NCBI GenBank assembly: GCA_028044295.1
Contig: JAOFSE010000009.1
Location: 1-64,000 of the forward strand
DNA: 64,000 nucleotides
Direction: 5' to 3'
From: Sulfurimonas sp.
GTDB taxonomy: Bacteria; Campylobacterota; Campylobacteria; Campylobacterales; Sulfurimonadaceae
The notes under the pieces: generated by a model
Told to the model about the DNA's origin: nothing
What the model saw: the letters and a program-made list of their open reading frames with translations, nothing else
The model's database searches: none
Program-made: the position numbers and the translations under genes
In this document: positions 1 to 9,112 of the stretch, piece after piece
Position numbering within the stretch: the stretch's first letter is position 1
Layout of the letters: the number at the start of each line of letters is the position of its first letter

Positions 1-32
1 ATGTAATTTTAATGACTATCGGTTACTGTTTA

Positions 33-365
33 TTATTTTAACTTACCAAAAACCTTATATTTTTCCCAGTAAGTATCCACTGCTTCTTCTATCTCTTGTT
101 TAGATAGTCTACTCTTTTGTTTTATACCATACTTACTTATAAACTCATCAGACATTACACTAGTCTCATAGGCGGGGTATTGAAGGTAGTTGATCATTGC
201 GTACTTTATATCTCTCTCGCCACTATACATAAGCAGGTATTTGTAAAAATATTTATCTATACTTACTCGAAGCGTTTTATGACACTCGACACAATTCTCT
301 TGATAAACATCTGCGCTGACAAAGCTAGCCATAAGTGTAAGAGTTAAAACTATTTTTTTCACCAT
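33..365 (-). CDS. small monohaem c-type cytochrome, periplasmic
   Basis: A 110-residue protein with an N-terminal signal peptide (MVKKIVLTLTLMASFVSA, cleavage near residue 18) followed at once by one haem-attachment motif CVECH (about residues 25-29). The rest is charged and tyrosine-rich with no further Cys. The family role is electron transfer or redox sensing in the periplasm; the sequence does not show its partner. Its start overlaps the end of the upstream histidine kinase gene by 7 bases, so it is the last gene of an nhaA/regulator/kinase/cytochrome operon. The haem motif so close to the mature N terminus leaves no room for an N-terminal helix of a classical class I cytochrome, so the fold is uncertain. 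Confidence 0.8.
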   Translation of the reverse strand: MVKKIVLTLTLMASFVSADVYQENCVECHKTLRVSIDKYFYKYLLMYSGERDIKYAMINYLQYPAYETSVMSDEFISKYGIKQKSRLSKQEIEEAVDTYWEKYKVFGKLK

Positions 366-1543
366 GATATACTCACTTTTGTTCCAACACCCTCTTGAGA
401 TGTTATCTCTATCTTTAGATTATACTCTTTGGCAATACCTGATACTATACTAAGACCTATACCAAAACCACCACTACTCTTGTTAAATCTTTGATATCTC
501 TCTTGAATTTTTTCTATATCATCTTCTGCGATACCGATTCCAGAATCCTCTACACTCAGAGAGCTGCTTTCAACTTTGACAATAATCTTTCCACCAATCT
601 TATTGTATTTGATAGCATTTGATAGAAGGTTATCGAGTAGTTTAGATATTTTAAGCCTATCTACATGTAGAGATGATTTTTCTAAGACTGTTGAACTGAT
701 AGTCACTTTCCTTGCAAGTGCTAAAGAGGTAAAATACTCTACTCTCTCTTTTACTAACTGCTCCATATCTACATCTTCATTATTTGATACTATCTCATTT
801 CCAAGGGTAAGATATGTCAAGTCTTGGTAAATATTTGATACGGTCTTCGCCCCTATGTCGATACGTTCTATCTTTTTTAAAAGCTTCTCATCAAGTTTAC
901 TCTTGTCAATCATCTCTATGTTTGCAACAATAGTACTTACAGGTGTGTTTAACTCATGTGTAGTGTCTTTTATGAATTCATCTAAAAGTGTAATGGCATC
1001 ACGCATAGGCTTTAGAAACAAACGAAGCAGTATGTAACCAATCACTAACATAAACAAAAATGTTATAAATCCAAAAAGTATAATCTTCTTTTTTGTTTGT
1101 TTTAACCATTGCTTATCTGCTTTTACTTTTACTACTATGTATTGAGCACCAAGATAGTAAGACTCAGGAATATTAACTAGGTGAATCTCTCCTTTTTCAA
1201 TATAGAAAATTTTCTCTAGTCGTAGTACAGTGTCACTTGTTGAAAATATAAGCTTTTTTTCATTATCAAATATAGCAGAGTCAAAATTCTCACTTCGTGG
1301 GTATGTTTGTGTTTTTTCAAAGTTTACATGTAGAGACTTCAAACTCTCTATAAGCTCTTTAGAATACTTTTGTAAAGTAGGCTTTTGCTCTTGGAGCATC
1401 AAATCTTTTTGAAGCTCAAAATATATAAAAGAGAAAACAGATATGATGATGACTGTTAAAAGGGCATAAAGAGAAAGAAACCGAAATAGTGTCTTTTTCT
1501 CACTCTGCTGAAAATCTATACCCAAGCTTTTTGATGCTAACAA
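359..1543 (-). CDS. two-component sensor histidine kinase
   Basis: Membrane sensor kinase of 394 residues. Transmembrane segments lie at about residues 21-42 and 154-176 with a small periplasmic domain (about 110 residues) between them. The HisKA H-box is THELNTP (phospho-acceptor His about 196), followed by an N box (LLDNLLSNAIKYN), DSGIGI and GFGIGLSI ATP-binding motifs. There is no obvious HAMP domain; TM2 runs almost directly into the H-box. The chosen ATG overlaps the regulator gene by 44 bases; a later non-ATG start just past the regulator stop is possible. Its partner is the OmpR-type regulator immediately upstream. A close paralogue lies at 22043-23185 with the same THELNTP signature. 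Confidence 0.9.
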   Translation of the reverse strand: MLASKSLGIDFQQSEKKTLFRFLSLYALLTVIIISVFSFIYFELQKDLMLQEQKPTLQKYSKELIESLKSLHVNFEKTQTYPRSENFDSAIFDNEKKLIFSTSDTVLRLEKIFYIEKGEIHLVNIPESYYLGAQYIVVKVKADKQWLKQTKKKIILFGFITFLFMLVIGYILLRLFLKPMRDAITLLDEFIKDTTHELNTPVSTIVANIEMIDKSKLDEKLLKKIERIDIGAKTVSNIYQDLTYLTLGNEIVSNNEDVDMEQLVKERVEYFTSLALARKVTISSTVLEKSSLHVDRLKISKLLDNLLSNAIKYNKIGGKIIVKVESSSLSVEDSGIGIAEDDIEKIQERYQRFNKSSGGFGIGLSIVSGIAKEYNLKIEITSQEGVGTKVSISW

Positions 1544-2171
1544 TTTTATCCTTTCCTATAATTTTTCTAAGATCTTTGATATAAGTCCTAAGTGCTGTTT
1601 CACTTGGTGTTTCATCATAAGACCAAAGAGCTTCATAAATACTTTCATGCGAAATAACCTCGCCGTTATGTTGTAAAAATAATTTCAAAAGTTGCGATGT
1701 TTTTACATTTAACTGAACTTGTTTTGAGTCAACAAAGAGTAGATTTGAGTCTGTATCATACTCTACATGTAAATCTATTTTCACCCTTGCACTTGCTTCA
1801 TGAAAGAAGCCTCTTTTTAAAAGACTCTCAACACGAAAAAGTAGCTCTTTTAAAACAAATGGTTTGCGTATGTAGTCATCTCCACCACTATTGTATCCAT
1901 CTTCTAGCGAATCAATGGAGTTGAGTGATGTTATGTAAATTGCAGGAGTTTTAACACCATCATCACGCTTTTGTTTTAGAAGCTCAAAACCATTTAAAAG
2001 TGGTACGTTTACATCTAGTAAAAAGAGATCAAACCGTTGTTCATATATAAGGTCAGAAGCAGCTTCTCCATCATAAGCAGGCACAACTTCAAAACCATTG
2101 TCTTGTAAAAACTCAACTACTGTCTCACTCAGAGTCAAGTCATCCTCTAGTAAAAGTATCTTTGCTTTCAT
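1500..2171 (-). CDS. OmpR/PhoB-family response regulator
   Basis: A 223-residue transcription regulator. The receiver domain (residues 1-120) has the acidic pair E9/D10/D11, the phospho-acceptor Asp at about residue 53 (LLDVNVP) and the conserved Lys in DDYIRKPF. The winged-helix DNA-binding domain (about 130-223) ends with the typical ETALRTYIKDLRKIIG...KKLGYRF pattern. It starts with ATGA overlapping the nhaA stop codon, so translation is probably coupled to the antiporter gene, and it is followed by its cognate kinase. The direct coupling to nhaA suggests control of, or response to, sodium or pH, but that is inferred from position only. Confidence 0.93.
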   Translation of the reverse strand: MKAKILLLEDDLTLSETVVEFLQDNGFEVVPAYDGEAASDLIYEQRFDLFLLDVNVPLLNGFELLKQKRDDGVKTPAIYITSLNSIDSLEDGYNSGGDDYIRKPFVLKELLFRVESLLKRGFFHEASARVKIDLHVEYDTDSNLLFVDSKQVQLNVKTSQLLKLFLQHNGEVISHESIYEALWSYDETPSETALRTYIKDLRKIIGKDKIVSIKKLGYRFSAE

Positions 2172-3496
2172 AGACTAGAAGTTCTCTTTAGCCATAAGTA
2201 TCCAAACACTCCTGAAAATAGTGATGCTAGCAAAATTCCAATTTTAGCTTGAAATATAAGCTCACTATTTCCAATGAAGGCAAGATCTGCTACAAATATA
2301 GACATTGTAAATCCTATTCCCCCTAAAAAAGCCACACCAAATATTTGACTCATGGTACTATCTTTTGGAAGTTTCGCGACACCTACTTTTACAGCAATCC
2401 ATGATACTCCAAATATACCTAATAGCTTTCCTAAAATAAGACCAGCCATAATACCTAAAGGTACAGGTTCCATTAACACTGACCCAATAGAGTTAATATC
2501 AATCTCTATACCTGCATTTGCTAATGCAAAAAATGGAATAATTAGTAGTGCAACTGGTAAATGAAGTGTATTTTCCAACCTGTCTGCAGGAGTTCCAACT
2601 GCATTGATTTTATCATGAATTTTTGTCAAAATAATTTTTTGTTTATCATCTATTACATGGTTTGTTCTTACTGGATATTTAGCATACTCCTCTAGTAAGT
2701 GTTTTGTGTCTTCAACAAAAGTCGCTGGTGTTCTTTTAGGTGTTGAAGGGATAGTAAAAGCAGCTAAAACCCCTGTCATTGTTGCATGTACACCAGACTC
2801 GAGCATAAAGAACCACATAAATGAAGCTACTATGAAGTAAGGTAAAATCATATGTATACCAAATCTGTTAAACGTGAACATTGTCAAAAACATCAATCCC
2901 GCTAATCCTAGTGCAAACAGATTAATAGTATCTGTATAAAATAGTGCTATAACAATTACAGCACCAAGGTCATCTACAATTGCTAATGCAACTAAAAATG
3001 TAACTAAAGCCGTAGGTACTCTTTTTCCCAAAAGAACCAATGCACTAATAGCAAATGCAATATCTGTAGCCATAGGGATTCCCCAACCATTAAACCCTTC
3101 ACTTCCATAGTTTATACTCATGTATATTAAAGCTGGAACTACCATTCCACCGATAGCTGCTAAAATAGGCAATATAGCAACTTTCATGTTTGAGAGTTCC
3201 CCTATAGTAATCTCTCTTTTTATTTCTAAACCGATAACCAAAAAGAAAATACCCATAAGACCATCATTTATCCAATGATGTAGCGAATGAGAGAATTCCC
3301 AAGAACCAACATTAAAGTCAATATTCATATGAAAAAAATTATTGTATGCCCATTGTAAAGAGGAGTTAGCAAGTATGAGAGCGAGAATGGTCATGCATAC
3401 TAAAACTAAACCTGATGTTGTTTGTGCACGTAAAAAGCTTTCAAAAGGAGTTGAGATTTTTTTAAAAGCTTTTTCCCAAGGTGCATATATTTTCAT
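2168..3496 (-). CDS. nhaA: Na+/H+ antiporter NhaA
   Basis: Inner-membrane electrogenic sodium/proton antiporter of 442 residues, slightly longer than E. coli NhaA because of a cytoplasmic insert around residues 255-310. Signature stretches are present: GLEIKREI, GIPMATDIAFA (Asp at about 145, equivalent to D133) and LAIVDDLGAV (Asp175/Asp176, equivalent to the transport pair D163/D164). Multiple hydrophobic helices run to the end. It is the first gene of an operon with a two-component system and a small cytochrome c. The upstream 150 bases are shared with the divergent gene at 3649. Its role is pH and sodium homeostasis, fitting a marine or brackish organism. Confidence 0.97.
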   Translation of the reverse strand: MKIYAPWEKAFKKISTPFESFLRAQTTSGLVLVCMTILALILANSSLQWAYNNFFHMNIDFNVGSWEFSHSLHHWINDGLMGIFFLVIGLEIKREITIGELSNMKVAILPILAAIGGMVVPALIYMSINYGSEGFNGWGIPMATDIAFAISALVLLGKRVPTALVTFLVALAIVDDLGAVIVIALFYTDTINLFALGLAGLMFLTMFTFNRFGIHMILPYFIVASFMWFFMLESGVHATMTGVLAAFTIPSTPKRTPATFVEDTKHLLEEYAKYPVRTNHVIDDKQKIILTKIHDKINAVGTPADRLENTLHLPVALLIIPFFALANAGIEIDINSIGSVLMEPVPLGIMAGLILGKLLGIFGVSWIAVKVGVAKLPKDSTMSQIFGVAFLGGIGFTMSIFVADLAFIGNSELIFQAKIGILLASLFSGVFGYLWLKRTSSL

Positions 3497-3613
3497 ACTT
3501 GTCCTTTTACACTTATCTACCTTATTTTAACTAAATAGTTATTTATTCTTCAAGGGTAGTAATAACTAACTCTATTTTAGAAACATAATTTATATACTTT
3601 AGCCCAATTACTG

Positions 3614-3619
3614 TATAAT
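3614..3619 (+). promoter_or_regulatory. sigma-70 type -10 box for the DUF234 gene
   Basis: TATAAT preceded by TG (TGTATAAT), 29 bases before the start codon at 3649. The upstream sequence is AT-rich with no clear -35 box, as is usual in Campylobacterota. Confidence 0.6.
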
Positions 3620-3648
3620 TACACAAACAAACACCAAGGCCTATTTCC

Positions 3649-4578
3649 ATGTCAAAATACTCTCCATACAAAAAAAGACCTACTATCTTAGAACAGTTTC
3701 GCTCTTTTTACTTTCAAAACAAATGTACTGACCTTGAGTCAGCGATAGAGTACTTTTCTGTATTTGGTGGAATGAGTTGGGGTGTCGATATGCAGATGAG
3801 TTTAGAGAAACTCATAGAGAACAAAGTCTATAACAACTACCGCTACATTCACGCGGACATCACACAGATAACTGAGAGTGACAAAACTTCACATGCACTT
3901 TTAACAGGTATTGCTTCTGGTGACCGTCGTCTTCACTCTGCTCTTAAAAAAGCTCGTATATCAAGACCAGACGGAGAGTACGCACTAGACAATCTTTTTG
4001 ACAGAGGATTCTTAGAAGATGAATACTCACTGGAGAAACCACCTTCAGATGACAACATAGATGAAAAACTAAACTTCCCTAAACCATTTATGCGTTTTTG
4101 GTTCTCGTTTATATCTCCTTACTTTAAAAGTATCAGAGATGGTGACTACAAAGAAGCTGAGGAGAGTTTTGCAAACAAAAAGCAAGAGTTCTCAGAACTA
4201 ACATTCATCAAACTAGCTGGTGAAGTTATGAAAAAAACTTTCAAAGATGATCCCATAGTTGAGCTTGGTAGTTACTGGGACAGAAACACTTCTATAGACA
4301 TCTTAGCAAAAACAAAATCAGGAAAAATCGTAGCTGGAATATGTAAGTACTCAAATTCAAAAGCTAAAAAAACTGAACTTACAAAACTTCAAGAACAGTG
4401 TGATAAAGCGGAATTAAAAGCTGACATTTGTGTGGTTATCTCAAAGAGTGGTTTTACAAACGAAATGAAGTCTCAAAAAAGTCCAGAGTTAAAACTGCTT
4501 GCTCTTAAAAACTTCAAATCTTTAGTAGAAGATTTAAGTGAGAGAGATTTCATAGAATGCGAAGGGAAAAGATACTAG
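3649..4578 (+). CDS. DUF234-type protein with degraded PD-(D/E)XK-like domain, no ATPase
   Basis: A 309-residue soluble protein. The C-terminal half carries the pattern of the DUF234 region that normally follows an archaeal-type DEXX-box ATPase domain: KPFMRFWFSFISPY (about 145-158) and then a nuclease-like core GSYWDRNTSIDILA...GKIVAGICKYS. The acidic residue (about D217) and the Lys (about K233) are kept, but the usual Glu of the E-x-K motif is Ile (about 231), so nuclease activity is doubtful. The N-terminal 130 residues resemble a winged-helix segment rather than a P-loop; no Walker motif is present. It is followed 6 bases later by an ABC-F gene, likely co-transcribed. The function is unknown. 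Confidence 0.6.
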   Translation: MSKYSPYKKRPTILEQFRSFYFQNKCTDLESAIEYFSVFGGMSWGVDMQMSLEKLIENKVYNNYRYIHADITQITESDKTSHALLTGIASGDRRLHSALKKARISRPDGEYALDNLFDRGFLEDEYSLEKPPSDDNIDEKLNFPKPFMRFWFSFISPYFKSIRDGDYKEAEESFANKKQEFSELTFIKLAGEVMKKTFKDDPIVELGSYWDRNTSIDILAKTKSGKIVAGICKYSNSKAKKTELTKLQEQCDKAELKADICVVISKSGFTNEMKSQKSPELKLLALKNFKSLVEDLSERDFIECEGKRY

Positions 4579-4584
4579 TTTACT

Positions 4585-6420
4585 ATGATACAACTTACAA
4601 ATATATCTAAAAACTTCGCTTCACAAGAACTTTTTAATAACCTCAGTTTCAAGATTAACGCAACAAACCGTGTTGGTCTAGTCGGCAGAAATGGTAGTGG
4701 AAAATCTACACTTTTTAAAATGGTCTTAGGAGAAGAGACTCCAGACAGTGGAGATGTAATCATCCCTAAAAACTACAAAATTGGTACTCTAAAACAGTAT
4801 TTAGAATTTAGTGAATCAACGCTAAGAGAAGAGTCGGCCTTAGCTCTTAGTGATGATATGAAGTATGATACTTATAGAGTTGAAAAGATTCTCTTTGGAC
4901 TGGGCTTTACACAAGATGACTTAGAAAAAGACCCTCTCTCTTTTTCTGGTGGATACCAAATCAGAATTAATCTTGCAAAGCTACTTGTAACTGAGCCAAA
5001 CATGCTCCTTCTCGATGAACCAACAAACTACCTAGACATTGTCTCTCTTAGATGGTTAAAAAGCTTTCTAAGAGCATTTGAGGGTGAAGTTATTCTAATC
5101 ACCCACGACAGAGATTTTATGGATGCTGTTTGTACTCACACAATGGGTATAGTTCGTAAACAAGTTAGTATCATCCAAGGTGACACTCACAAATTTTACG
5201 CGCAACTTTCTGCAAATGACGAGCTACATGTAAAACAAAAAATCGCTCAAGATAAAAAAGTAAAAGAGCTTGAAGAGTTCATAGCAAAAAACAAGGCTCG
5301 TGCTTCTACGGCCTCACTTGCTCAGTCAAAAGTAAAACAGTTAGAGAAGATGGAATTACTTGATGATTTATCATCAGACAACTCTTTAGAATTTAACTTC
5401 AACTTCAAAGATTCACCAGCCAAGATCATGCTTGAAGTTGAAAATCTAAGCTTTGGCTATACGCCCGAGAATATTCTTTTTAAAGATATAACTTTTAACA
5501 TTAAAAAAGGTGAGTGTCTTGGAATTATCGGTAAAAATGGTAAAGGTAAATCAACTCTCCTTAACACTCTATCTTGTGAACTCAAACCACTGAGCGGAGA
5601 TATATCTTCTCATCCTTCAGTAGATTTTGCTCACTTTGGTCAAACAAACATAGCTAGACTTCATCCAAACTCTACTGTAACAGATGAGATTCACTCTAGC
5701 AACACCAAACTCTCTGCTCAAGTTATACGTAGTATCTGTGGGGCAATGATGTTTAGTGGTGATAGTGCTGACAAAAAAGTTTCACTTCTCTCAGGTGGAG
5801 AAAAGTCTCGTGTAATGTTAGGACAAATTTTAGCTCGTGAAGTAAACCTTCTTTTTCTTGATGAACCTACAAATCATCTTGATATGCAAAGTATAGATGC
5901 ACTAACACATGCTATAACTAACTTTGATGGTGCTGTTATCATCGTAACTCACTCTGAAGAGCTTCTTCGTCGTGTATGTGACAGACTTATTATCTTTGCT
6001 CAAGATGGCGCACAGTACTTTGACGGTGGCTATGACCTCTTTTTAGAAAAGATTGGTTGGGAAGAGGACATTCAAGAAGAGAAGATAACAAAAGTTCCAA
6101 AGTCAAATAACAAAGAGAACAAAAAACTTCGTGCGGAGTTAGTTCGTGAGCGTAACAAAATAACCTCACCTCTAAAAAAGAGAGTTGAAAAACTAGAAGC
6201 TGAAATAATGAAAATAGAAGAGCTACTAGAAGAAAACCATAAAGAACTCATAGAAGTCTCAAACTCTGGTGATAGTGCAAGACTGATGGAACTTTCAAAA
6301 ATTGTCTCAGCACAAGAGAGTGAAGTGGAAGAGAAGTTTGAAGAATTTGAGACTGTTCAAGTGGAACTAGATAAAATCAATGAAGAGTTTGACAGTAAAA
6401 TATCTGCTCTAGAAGAGTAG
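4585..6420 (+). CDS. ABC-F family ATPase (ribosome-associated, Uup/YheS type)
   Basis: A 611-residue protein with two ABC ATPase domains and no membrane segments. The first domain has Walker A GRNGSGKST (about residues 35-43), signature FSGGYQIRINLAK and Walker B LLLDEPTNYLD. The second has Walker A GKNGKGKST, signature LSGGEKSRVMLGQ and LFLDEPTNHLD. A charged linker of about 80 residues lies between them and the last 100 residues form a coiled coil (KKLRAELVRERNK onward), as in Uup and YheS. ABC-F proteins act on the ribosome E site to relieve stalling; the exact subtype cannot be fixed here. It sits 6 bases after the DUF234 gene. Confidence 0.93.
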   Translation: MIQLTNISKNFASQELFNNLSFKINATNRVGLVGRNGSGKSTLFKMVLGEETPDSGDVIIPKNYKIGTLKQYLEFSESTLREESALALSDDMKYDTYRVEKILFGLGFTQDDLEKDPLSFSGGYQIRINLAKLLVTEPNMLLLDEPTNYLDIVSLRWLKSFLRAFEGEVILITHDRDFMDAVCTHTMGIVRKQVSIIQGDTHKFYAQLSANDELHVKQKIAQDKKVKELEEFIAKNKARASTASLAQSKVKQLEKMELLDDLSSDNSLEFNFNFKDSPAKIMLEVENLSFGYTPENILFKDITFNIKKGECLGIIGKNGKGKSTLLNTLSCELKPLSGDISSHPSVDFAHFGQTNIARLHPNSTVTDEIHSSNTKLSAQVIRSICGAMMFSGDSADKKVSLLSGGEKSRVMLGQILAREVNLLFLDEPTNHLDMQSIDALTHAITNFDGAVIIVTHSEELLRRVCDRLIIFAQDGAQYFDGGYDLFLEKIGWEEDIQEEKITKVPKSNNKENKKLRAELVRERNKITSPLKKRVEKLEAEIMKIEELLEENHKELIEVSNSGDSARLMELSKIVSAQESEVEEKFEEFETVQVELDKINEEFDSKISALEE

Positions 6421-6425
6421 CTATT

Positions 6426-7091
6426 TTACTCACACTCAAACTTATAAAAAGCGCTAAATTTTAGAGTATGATTAGTGTTTATAGGTTTTGTTGTTCTACT
6501 TTTTGACTCACTCATAAGAGCATGTCTAGGCATAGGATGTATAGGTCTATTTTGAGGGTTTAAAACTACTTCTTGAATCTTACATGTAGATTCATATTCA
6601 TCACTCAAAAACTTTCTGTAGTCTTTTGAAAAATTTAATGCTTGGAGCTCTAGCACCTTATTTTTTTCTTTGACCACTTCCTCTTGTACAATCCATAAAA
6701 TAGGATTTATCGTAAGCTTCAGTATCTCTTGTTTATTGTTTAAACTATTTAGATGAGAGATAACATTATCTAATTTCTCGCTATCTTCAAATTCACATGT
6801 AAATGTTATATTTCCTTGGTAGCCTACAAATGTTCTCACCTGTTTGTTGTAAACATACCTTGGAGAGATTCTATAACTTCCATTTGTACATATACCTTCA
6901 CGCTTTGAACCCTCAATAGCTTCATGAAAAATGTCTTGTATATTGATTTTATCAGCATCATATATGTTTGCTACTATTGATGTACTCATCTTTGTAGGTT
7001 CTACTTCTAGACTAAACTCTTTAGTTTTATGAACTTCAAATGCAAAAATCTGTACGTAAATTAATATAATTAAAAATAGACTCTTTTTCAT
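6426..7091 (-). CDS. exported SIMPL/DUF541-like protein
   Basis: A 221-residue protein with a signal peptide (MKKSLFLIILIYVQIFA). The mature part has the pattern of SIMPL (DUF541) domains: an N-terminal beta strand (EFSLEVEPTKMSTSIVANIY), a middle region with FVGYQGNITFTCEF and a later NPILWIVQEEV...ALNFSKDYRKFLSDEY block. The start chosen is ATG at 7091, which opens the signal peptide and has AAGGAAAAGAGC upstream; the open frame extends 14 codons further. It lies directly downstream of the metallopeptidase gene and converges with the ABC-F gene, 5 bases apart. Periplasmic location is inferred; the function is unknown. Confidence 0.65.
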   Translation of the reverse strand: MKKSLFLIILIYVQIFAFEVHKTKEFSLEVEPTKMSTSIVANIYDADKINIQDIFHEAIEGSKREGICTNGSYRISPRYVYNKQVRTFVGYQGNITFTCEFEDSEKLDNVISHLNSLNNKQEILKLTINPILWIVQEEVVKEKNKVLELQALNFSKDYRKFLSDEYESTCKIQEVVLNPQNRPIHPMPRHALMSESKSRTTKPINTNHTLKFSAFYKFECE

Positions 7092-7101
7092 GCTCTTTTC
7101 C

Positions 7102-7620
7102 TTAGCTTTTGTTCCATTCTGATATCTTACCATGAATATCTAGATGAATTAAATACAATCTCAAGTCAAACTCCAGTTGATGATAATCTGGCTCCATATA
7201 TTCACATAGTTTATAAAATGCTTTGTTATGCTCTTTTTCTTTAAAATGGGCTAATTCATGAACAACTATCATATTCAAAAACTCTTGGGGAACACTTTTG
7301 AACATCGATGCAACTCGTATTTCATTTTTTGCTTTTAGTTTTGATCCCTGAACACGTGAGACAAAATGGTGTGTTCCCAAGGCATTATGTATAACATTTA
7401 TTTTCCCATCATAAAGAACTTTACTAAGCTGCGGGGCATTTTTCATATGGCTATTTTTCAACTCATTCACATATGAAAACAGAGCCTTATCTGTTCTACA
7501 CTTATGTGCGTTTGTATACTTTGAAAGAAGGTACTTCGTAAGTCCATTTTTGTCTACTAAAGTATGAACTTGTTCTTGTATAGTTTTAGGGTAATGTTTT
7601 ATATATTTTAGAAAGTCCAA
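7102..7620 (-). CDS. YgjP/M48-type zinc metallopeptidase-like protein
   Basis: A 172-residue soluble protein with the zinc-binding helix VVHELAHFKEKEH (HExxH plus a third His) and the trailing pattern NKAFYKLCEYMEPDYHQLEFDLRLYL typical of the YgjP/WLM (DUF45) family. It is shorter than the usual 230-240 residues, with the N-terminal strand region reduced. It overlaps the 3' end of dbpA by 13 bases, so the two are co-transcribed, and is followed by the SIMPL-like gene. The family is predicted to be a metal-dependent protease; the substrate is unknown. Confidence 0.8.
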   Translation of the reverse strand: MDFLKYIKHYPKTIQEQVHTLVDKNGLTKYLLSKYTNAHKCRTDKALFSYVNELKNSHMKNAPQLSKVLYDGKINVIHNALGTHHFVSRVQGSKLKAKNEIRVASMFKSVPQEFLNMIVVHELAHFKEKEHNKAFYKLCEYMEPDYHQLEFDLRLYLIHLDIHGKISEWNKS

Positions 7621-8969
7621 ACTGAAAACTTTTTCCCTTTTATTTTTCCATTTTTTAGTTGCTTGTGCGCTTCACCTATAAACTTATTTTCTATAGCCAC
7701 ATAAGCCTGTCTATCATAAATATCTATCTTACCAATTGAACTACCATTGAGACCTGCATCACCAGTTAGTGCACCAAGTAAATCACCTGCTCTTAGTTTG
7801 TCTTTTTTACCACCCTCAATAACTAGAGTAATATACTCAGGTTTCATCTCAAAACCACTATGAGCTTTTAAAAGAGTAACATCTTCAAACTTTCTAGTCT
7901 CATTTTTATACTCATCTGCATTATCATACTGTCTTGATTCATACAAGGTGAAGGCCAAACCTTCTGCTCCCGCACGACCTGTTCTACCTATACGATGAGT
8001 ATACGTCTCCTCTGAATGAGGAAGGTCATAGTTGATAACCATAGATAGTTCTTTTATGTCTAGTCCACGAGCAGCAACATCTGTAGCTACAAGAACCCTT
8101 GCAGATTTGTTAGCAAACTGAACCAGCACATCATTTCGCTCATACTGCTCTAAATCTCCATGAATTGCCAATGCATCTATCTTTTTATCTTGAAGAGTGT
8201 TTGCAATTTCATCAGCTTCAATCTTTGTGTTACAAAAGACTATGACATTATCAGGTTTAAAGTTTGAAAATATATTTACCATAGTATTTAACTTCGATCC
8301 ATGTTCTACTTCATAAAAATATTCACTGATTTTGTTTGTAGTCTCAACGGAAGTAGTTTTCACACTAATTGCATCTTTTTGAATTCTTTTACTCACAGCT
8401 AGAATATCATCAGTATATGTTGCTGAAAAAAGTAAAGTTTGTCTATCTTGAGGTGCAAAATCTAGTACTTCATTTATCTCTTCAGAAAAACCCATATCAA
8501 GCATTCTGTCGGCTTCATCAAGAACAAGCATATCAAGGTTTTCAAGACTTAAAGTCTCTTTTTTCAGATGTTTCAAAATCCTACCAGGTGTACCTACAAT
8601 AATGTGAGCACCGTGACGAAGAGAACCTAGCTGTGGGCCAAAAGCAGCTCCACCGCAAAGTGTTAAAATTTTTACATTATGAGTAGCACGAGCGAGTGTA
8701 CGAAGCTCTTTAGCAACTTGATCTGCCAGTTCACGAGTTGGGCATAGTATGAGTGACTGAACACGAAACTTTTTTACTTGCAGTTTTGTAAGTAGCCCAA
8801 TTCCAAAAGCAGCAGTTTTCCCGCTTCCTGTTTTTGCCTGGGCAATTACATCTTTTCCAGTAAGTATGTGGGGAAGAGATTCTGCTTGAATAGCCGTCAT
8901 CTCTTTATATCCAATCTCATTTAAATTGTGTAACATCTCTTTTGAAAGGGAAAGGTTTGAAAATTTCAT
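7608..8969 (-). CDS. dbpA: DEAD-box RNA helicase DbpA
   Basis: A 453-residue ATP-dependent RNA helicase. All core motifs are visible in order: the Q motif around GYKEMTAIQ, Walker A AKTGSGKT, PTRELA, GTPGR, LDEADRML, SAT, VFCNTK, ARGLDI and HRIGRTGRAG. The C-terminal 75 residues (LRAGDLLGALTGDAGL...IGKIDIYDRQAYVAI) match the DbpA RNA-binding domain, which targets 23S rRNA helix 92 during large-subunit assembly. The start is ATG at 8969 (MKFSNLSLSKE), not the frame's first codon 24 residues earlier, because the Q-motif domain begins there and AAAAGATAT precedes it. It is the first gene of the operon with the YgjP-like and SIMPL-like genes. Confidence 0.95.
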   Translation of the reverse strand: MKFSNLSLSKEMLHNLNEIGYKEMTAIQAESLPHILTGKDVIAQAKTGSGKTAAFGIGLLTKLQVKKFRVQSLILCPTRELADQVAKELRTLARATHNVKILTLCGGAAFGPQLGSLRHGAHIIVGTPGRILKHLKKETLSLENLDMLVLDEADRMLDMGFSEEINEVLDFAPQDRQTLLFSATYTDDILAVSKRIQKDAISVKTTSVETTNKISEYFYEVEHGSKLNTMVNIFSNFKPDNVIVFCNTKIEADEIANTLQDKKIDALAIHGDLEQYERNDVLVQFANKSARVLVATDVAARGLDIKELSMVINYDLPHSEETYTHRIGRTGRAGAEGLAFTLYESRQYDNADEYKNETRKFEDVTLLKAHSGFEMKPEYITLVIEGGKKDKLRAGDLLGALTGDAGLNGSSIGKIDIYDRQAYVAIENKFIGEAHKQLKNGKIKGKKFSVWTF

Positions 8970-9112
8970 AAATATATCTTTTTTAAAAGTATACCATTTG
9001 TCACATAAGGGAACACCATTTTGATGTATATATACATCCATGAGAAAAACATAGTAAAGATTTGTTAGAATATATGAAAATTATAATTTAACAAATATGG
9101 AATATTGAGTAA

